64,000 nucleotides of DNA from NCBI GenBank assembly GCA_902729315.2, contig LR746272.1, positions 6,015,827 through 6,079,826 of the forward strand, in the 5' to 3' direction. The position numbers and the translations under genes were made by a program. The notes below the pieces were generated by a model. The model worked only from the letters and a program-made list of their open reading frames with translations, searched no databases and was not told the DNA's origin. Shown here one piece after another: positions 58,989 to 64,000 of the stretch. The number at the start of each line of letters is the position of its first letter. Within the stretch, counting starts at the first letter, position 1. The stretch comes from Spirodela intermedia (lineage: Eukaryota; Streptophyta; Magnoliopsida; Alismatales; Araceae).

Positions 58989-60900
58989 TGATAAGTCTTC
59001 ATTATCATGAGTTAATAATTAGTAAATAATATAGTTTTAGCCTTAACTCATGATAAATAGACTTATATTTGTGTTAAAGCATGAAAAGTGGTTTTCAGTT
59101 GATTAACGTGAATTTTTGGGTAATTATGTGATTTTATACGATTTTTACAGTCTTAGTTTTGAGATAAATGAAGAACAAGAAATAAAAATAAAAATATTGC
59201 AAAATGGGGGGATCCGCCGGCCAGCCGGGCCCGCAAGCGGGTCGGAAGCGCAGTCGGGGGGAGTAGCCGCGAGCAGGGGCTCGAGCGGCTTGCTTGGATC
59301 GATAGGGGCACGTGTGCGCCACTCCCCTTCCACGTCACCGGTGGTCAGCCGGCTGTGGGGCAAGGAGTGGTCGTACACGCGAGAGGACTTTGCCTAGAAA
59401 GCTAACTTTACTATATATTCGCCCGAATAATCCGCGCACAACCGATGTGGGACTAAATCCACCTTGTTCAGCGGCGGGCGACCGCCGCGGGTTCGAATCC
59501 TCCCAGAGTCAAAATTCATATATTTTTAACTGATTATCGCGACTTTCCTGCAGATCGCCGGTGAAGGATTAAGCAACCGGAATCGCTGGATCATCGGCGA
59601 AAATCTCGTCAACGCGATTCGCGGAGCATTGCTACTAAAATTTCTGAACGATTCGCGATAAAAGGATCGCAATCCATCGAGTAAATCATCTCCGATTGAT
59701 CGACGAACAAGCCGTCGTCGGGAAGAGGACGATCCGCCGGGAGACCAGTCGCCACCTTCCTGAGAGCGTACCAGATGCGATGAAGAGCCTCCTCTTGCTG
59801 CGCGGACCTGAGGATGAAGCTCCCTAACACGCGCCTCACCTCCATCCAGCCCCTCTCCGTCGGGTGACAGCCGTCGGAGAGCCGCAAAGTCGCCGTTTTT
59901 CCGCTCCGCCGGGTGACAGCCGCCGGAGACGATTCGACGACCCACTTCATTGGTCTCTAGACTTCGCGAGAAGATCTAGAGATTGCCCACGTCGTCTTTG
60001 TCCAAGGAGAGCCTTCGAGGCCGTGGACACTGCACGACGACCCTCCCGAACGCTCAGGATTCCGGTGCATCGCCGACGCGTCGCCGTCGCGACGCCGGAA
60101 CTCTGTTTTCCTACTTTATCTAGAGATTGCCCACGTCGTCTTTGTCCAAGGAGAGCCTTCGAGGCCGTGGACACTGCACGACGACCCTCCCGAACGCTCA
60201 GGATTCCGGTGCATCGCCGACGCATCGCCGTCGCGACGCCGGAACTCTGTTTTCCTGCTTTATCTAGAGATTGCCCACGTCGTCTTTGTCCAAGGAGAGC
60301 CTTCGAGGCCGTGGACACTGCACGACGATCCTCCCGAACGCTCAGGATTCCGGTGCATTGGCGACGCATCGCCGTCGCGACGCCGGAACTCTGTTTTCCT
60401 GCTTTCAATTTAATTTACGCTTCATTTAGTGATACTTTGTTGATTTTTATTTACCAAACTATACTTCGTTCAATTACGATTCTTCCGGCTTTTACAGATC
60501 TTAATTTGATTAATTGAGTCGTCTGTAATCGCCTACGTAAGAATCGCCGGGCGGAACTCTGTTTCCGCCTGATTCGCGTTCGCCGGGCGCTGACGTCATT
60601 CTGACGTCCGCACCCTTATTTCCTCTTTTTTTTGTGAATTTTAAATATATTTCCTTTTTATTTCCTAGTATAAAATTCGTAAGAAAATCTTACTCATTGA
60701 GAAAAATTCTGAGTAATTATCAGATATTATATTACATCCTTGTGATCGACCTGGAAAATTACCGCTATTTTTGGAATTTTTATTGAATTATAATTGATAT
60801 ATTTATTTAGAAATACTTCTAAATATCCGAAAATTCGTATTTTCTAGTTTTATAAATTTTATATTTGCGTGATTTAACATACAACGACTGAGTCACGTCA
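58989..60900 (+). repeat. 3' LTR of the young element
   Basis: TGATAAGTC to GAGTCACGTCA, nearly identical to the 5' LTR. It differs by small changes such as a GG insertion near 59260 and TTCAGC in place of TAAG near 59467. The change near 59467 completes a perfect 7-bp GC hairpin, GCGGCGG/CCGCCGC, at 59471-59488 just before the B-box-like motif. Confidence 0.95.
59974..60405. repeat. 144-bp tandem repeat, three copies (3' LTR)
   Basis: Unit starts at 59974, 60118 and 60262, the same organisation as in the 5' LTR, so the triplication predates this insertion. Confidence 0.95.
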
Positions 60901-60905
60901 TCTGT
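60901..60905. repeat. Target-site duplication TCTGT (right)
   Basis: It matches 52730-52734. The old LTR sequence continues after it. Confidence 0.95.
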
Positions 60906-61872
60906 ATAACAAGAAGAGTCTTTTGGTCACATTTTATACGCTCTAATGAGACATTAACTCAATTCTTGATGGAGCATCTTCTTCTTGACAATGGTTTATT
61001 CATCAATCAATCAAAGATGATTTTCTCAAATGATTTGTTATTTTTGTATTTGAAATCCTTAGTCAATTGCTAACAATGATCTGCTAATAGTATTGACATA
61101 ATTTTTGTTAATGATTCAGCAATTATGATGACTAAATTGTTCATTGGTGTTTTGTAGAAAAATTATGATTTAATAAGATAAAATGAAAATTTTTAGCTTT
61201 GGTGGGATTTAAAACCTCACTAGTCACTTGCTTGGTTGAGAGAGAGAATGTGAATTACCTACATACCCTTACCTAGTGAAGATGTGTTTCCTCTTTATAA
61301 GTTTAGAGTATTTTCAGTATTAAAAAAATTAGAAACCTACTAGTGAGCACTAACATGGTTTGGTTCTACATTAGATGTTTTATGACGATAGAGAAATATA
61401 TATCAATACCCATTTTTGTCATCAATATACTCTCTCACACATATACATGTGTATATGACTACTCATTGCCCCATGCCCAATTGGCTACTAGTGATGGACA
61501 CATGTCCTGATCAGTCCTTAGCCACTTGAGCCCACAGCTTGTGGCTCTACTCAATTGTGCTTCCAACTCGTGTGCAAGTTTGGTTGATCAATGGGTCCCT
61601 TGATTGTGCCTCTAACCCAAATGTAGGCCTAACTAGTCAACAAGTCTCACCTTTTTGAATATTTTTATTTTATTTTATTTTCTTTATTTATCTCAAAATA
61701 TGATTATAAAGATTATATAAATTCACATAAAATTACATAATTAACTAAAAATTTACATTAATTAACTAAAACCCTTTTTCTCAATTTAATAAAAGTATGT
61801 CTATTTATCATAAGTTAAAGTTTAAATATATTATTAATAAATTATTAACTTATGATAATGAAGACTTCTTAA
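60906..61872 (-). mobile_element. Older minus-strand LTR, second part
   Basis: It continues the LTR interrupted at 52734 (GAAGAGTCTTTTGGTCACA near 60912), through the promoter block near 61450-61560, to TATGATAATGAAGACTTCTTA. No matching target-site duplication was found for this older LTR. Confidence 0.8.
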
Positions 61873-62274
61873 ATTAGATGTTTAATGGTCCAAAAATTAT
61901 AGTGGATAAAATTAAGATGAATTTTAAATTATGAGCTATAAAAAAGGGAATCAAGAAAGAAAAGTAGGACACGAATCAACACTCTCCCACATCATAGCAC
62001 AGAGAATCTTTGAAACATCATAATACATAGCTAGCAGGCCAATTGTTCTCTCATACCATCCTTGTGGATGTCTAAACTAGCACTTGGTCCTATTGTTTGC
62101 TTGGTGGAGTTATCAATTAATGAAAAACCTTTTAATAAATGGTCCCCTTTTTCAAATTAATTTGTAGCAATTTTTTTTCCAATTATTATCATATATGGAG
62201 AATTACAACAAGTTTATTATTTCAACGTTACTTTCATCTCATCAATTTATTAGGTTGAAAATCTTGAAGACGAT

Positions 62275-62314
<40 letters not shown>

Positions 62315-62450
62315 GGGTTGTGTCAATAATTTATTAAAATAAAGTGGGCAATGAAACGAAAATTATAAGGCCGAACAGAGTGACATCGTCATCAAAGACT
62401 CTTCACAAAGAGCTTTTGGTTAACAATTGCATAGCATTTTCCCTCCCATT
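61873..62450. other. Spacer with a GA microsatellite
   Basis: AT-rich sequence with (GA)n at about 62276-62311. No gene or element was recognised. Confidence 0.5.
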
Positions 62451-62499
62451 AAATTAAAATTTGAATTTTTTTAGCATATGTGGGAAAATTAAACAAATG

Positions 62500-62975
62500 C
62501 ACAGCTGTCCCAAGAGTGGCGCGAGGTTTATGACGGGGACCCTTGTTCATGATGTGGCCGCGCGTTGTGTTCATGCCCTTCCTCTTCCCCTGTTCAGTAG
62601 TTGGACGTCTTCGAGGGGCGAGCTCCGGCGTCCGCGCTCGCTCACTCCAGGTCTCTCTCTCTCTCTCTCTCGGTCTCTGTATCACACCGAAGGAATTCTT
62701 GGGAGAGTTGTGGGAAAGCGGAGGGAGAGCGGCCGCCAAACCATTGATACCAATGTCTCTCCCTCATCTTCATTCTGTTCACGGGGACTTGCAGATTGGC
62801 TGTTGTGTATCCTCATTTTCCCGCTCCCTTCTTCAAGACAATCACTTCTGTTATTCTGGGATCTATTTGTTCCTTTTGTTCTCTCCTTTTTCCCCGTCAC
62901 ATCTCTCTCTTTTTCTCTCTCTCTCTCTCTGATCTCTAACGTCCTGACGTCGTAACGAAGCTTTTGCACTTGCAG
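62500..62975 (+). promoter_or_regulatory. Promoter/5' untranslated region of the NSUN6-like gene, likely with an intron
   Basis: A CT-rich leader ends in TTTTGCACTTGCAG at 62975, directly before the ATG, which is a good splice acceptor with a pyrimidine tract. A possible donor is CCAG/GTCTCT at about 62650, which is weak. The transcription start cannot be fixed. Confidence 0.45.
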
Positions 62976-63109
62976 ATGGATAGCCCTCCTTCGGAGTTTT
63001 CGGGGAGGTACTTTTACAACCCCACTCTGCGTTGGAACCGGCAGGTAGAGGAGTACTTTATAAACGCCTATGGGGCCGACCACTTTGCCAGAATCTCCAG
63101 GGCTCTCAC
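62976..63109 (+). CDS. First coding exon of an NSUN6-like RNA (cytosine-5) methyltransferase (partial)
   Basis: ATG 62976 opens MDSPPSEFSGRYFYNPTLRW, then QVEEYFINAYGADHFARISR and ALT, ending at a GT donor (63110-63111, CTCAC/GTAAAA) after 44 codons plus two bases. Read through, the next codons would be ACG TAA, so splicing is required. The words RYFYNPTLRW and EEYF..AYGADHFARISRALT match, from memory, the N-terminus of plant NOL1/NOP2/Sun-family proteins of the NSUN6 type (a PUA domain plus a SAM-dependent methyltransferase that makes m5C in tRNA). The catalytic domain lies outside the window. This is the only host gene in the window that looks intact. The assignment rests on one short exon. 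Confidence 0.65.
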
Positions 63110-64000
63110 GTAAAAACTGCCTTTCCAGTCTCTATCTGTTGTTGAAAGTGCTATTTTTTTTTTTGTTACTACGTGTAAAGAACGATTATTTGTGTCCTAA
63201 GGAGAAGACGACTACCCACTGAGCTATTTCCACATTTTTCATATTTTTTTCCATGTTTTCTTTGTCATGAAGACTTAGCCGGTACAAACTATGTTAGGAA
63301 GACATTTTCTGAGTTAACATGCCAATAATTCCACTGGGTTTTCTAGGAGAGGAGAGTTTCAGCAATTGCAAAAAGGAGAAAGTTTTCTTGTCGTTGTGAC
63401 ACCTTTGGTGAATGTATTTAAATTTTCTGTTAACGTTATCATAACATCCTTATTTTCATAAGGAATATTTCCTTGGGATTGTCCCGTGTAGCCCATATAA
63501 CTCGGATTCAGATCGGATCAAGCTTGCTGGTTTTGGGTTCCATTTATATCCAGCTTCGCATTGGAGGAAGAAGGGATCAAATGCAGTAGTGCCAAGTAGG
63601 GAGAGTAAGATGTGCAATGCAGGCGAATAACTTTTAGTAGAAAACGTAATGGGGAGAAGCAGCACTTGTATTTAAAGGAGAATTATTTTAGGAAGTGATG
63701 TGTGAGGAGGTAGATGTGGTGCAAGTGATGGTTAGAGTGGAGGAGCAACATTAATCTTGATTTTTAAATTTTTGTCTCTAATAATCGAAGAGCTGAAAAA
63801 TATTGTGCCAAAGAGCCATATAAATTGCCTCTTTTCTCTTGTGAAACCATTGATTATGATATGAGTAACTGAGTTTTTATCTGTTCACTGTTGGCCATAT
63901 TTCATTTTGATACATGATGTCACACAAACAACTGGGAGTTTTCTTTCTATTATTCTTGATGATCAATTTTATGTATCCTTACCTCCCATGTTTTTGTTTT
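63110..64000 (+). other. First intron of the NSUN6-like gene (to window end)
   Basis: T-rich plant-intron-like sequence after the GT donor. I found no second exon with the expected RPSxYSCIRVNT-like start before 64000, so the intron probably extends beyond the window. Confidence 0.5.

Larger units (their letters stand above)
52735..60900 (+). mobile_element. Complete young gag-only Athila/Tat-like LTR retrotransposon
   Basis: An 8,166-bp element with every non-enzymatic part in place: a TCTGT target-site duplication, LTRs of 1,906 and 1,912 bp with TGA...TCA ends, a perfect tRNA-Asp primer-binding site, one long intact gag (54854-57373), a 1.6-kb 3' noncoding region and a G-rich polypurine tract against the 3' LTR. 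There is no protease, reverse transcriptase, RNase H or integrase frame on either strand. The LTRs differ by only a handful of changes in the first 700 bp I compared by eye, so insertion was recent. It lies within an older LTR of the same family in opposite orientation. Enzymes must have come from an autonomous partner, such as a relative of the element whose integrase relic is at 22985-24252. Confidence 0.95.

Noticed and set aside
59864-60517. 217-codon plus-strand frame and 153-codon minus-strand frames across the LTR
   Set aside because: They exist because the 144-bp unit is divisible by three and GC-rich. The protein is a simple repeat with no domain, and the frames are absent or broken in older LTRs.
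63456-63665. 69-codon minus-strand frame
   Set aside because: It lies in the presumed first intron of the NSUN6-like gene and shows no domain.

Overview
This is a window of plant nuclear DNA, probably from a monocot (monocot is a low-confidence inference). It has long AT-rich stretches full of decayed LTR retrotransposons, two small islands of gene-like DNA, and many GA/CT microsatellites. There is no bacterial-style gene order. The only intact long reading frame is a retrotransposon Gag.

Layout. 1-9.6 kb: arms of a long inverted repeat, with a pile of truncated LTRs of one Ty3/gypsy (Athila/Tat-like) family between them. 9.6-11.7 kb: decayed repeats and an antisense chromovirus-type integrase relic. 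11.7-19.35 kb: a minus-strand gag-only element (LTR, decayed gag, LTR). 19.4-22.98 kb: another integrase relic, then an old minus-strand LTR split by a plus-strand solo LTR that has a perfect 5-bp target-site duplication. 22.98-26.95 kb: the 3' half of a pol-carrying relative (integrase, 3' noncoding region, 3' LTR). 27.5-40.03 kb: a higher-complexity island with a copia RNase H relic, two damaged DUF538 genes facing each other, and several inverted duplicated blocks. 40-52 kb: more AT-rich DNA with a second decayed gag element (plus strand) and an internal fragment (minus strand). 52.735-60.9 kb: a young, complete, non-autonomous element with near-identical LTRs, a perfect tRNA-Asp primer-binding site, an 839-codon gag and a TCTGT target-site duplication. 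It is inserted into an older minus-strand LTR that resumes at 60.9 kb. 62.5-64 kb: the 5' end of a host gene whose first coding exon resembles plant NSUN6-type RNA (cytosine-5) methyltransferases. It continues past the window.

The window is best read as a layered record of one retrotransposon family. A pol-bearing relative (relic at 23-27 kb) shares its 3' noncoding region and LTR with at least three gag-only copies that replaced all of pol with an unrecognised acidic and aromatic C-terminal Gag extension. The youngest copy could only move if enzymes came from elsewhere. The strongest candidate for something undescribed is this gag-only lineage, with its altered zinc knuckle, a duplicated polypurine motif, a 144-bp triplication in the LTR and a Pol III B-box-like motif in the LTR.
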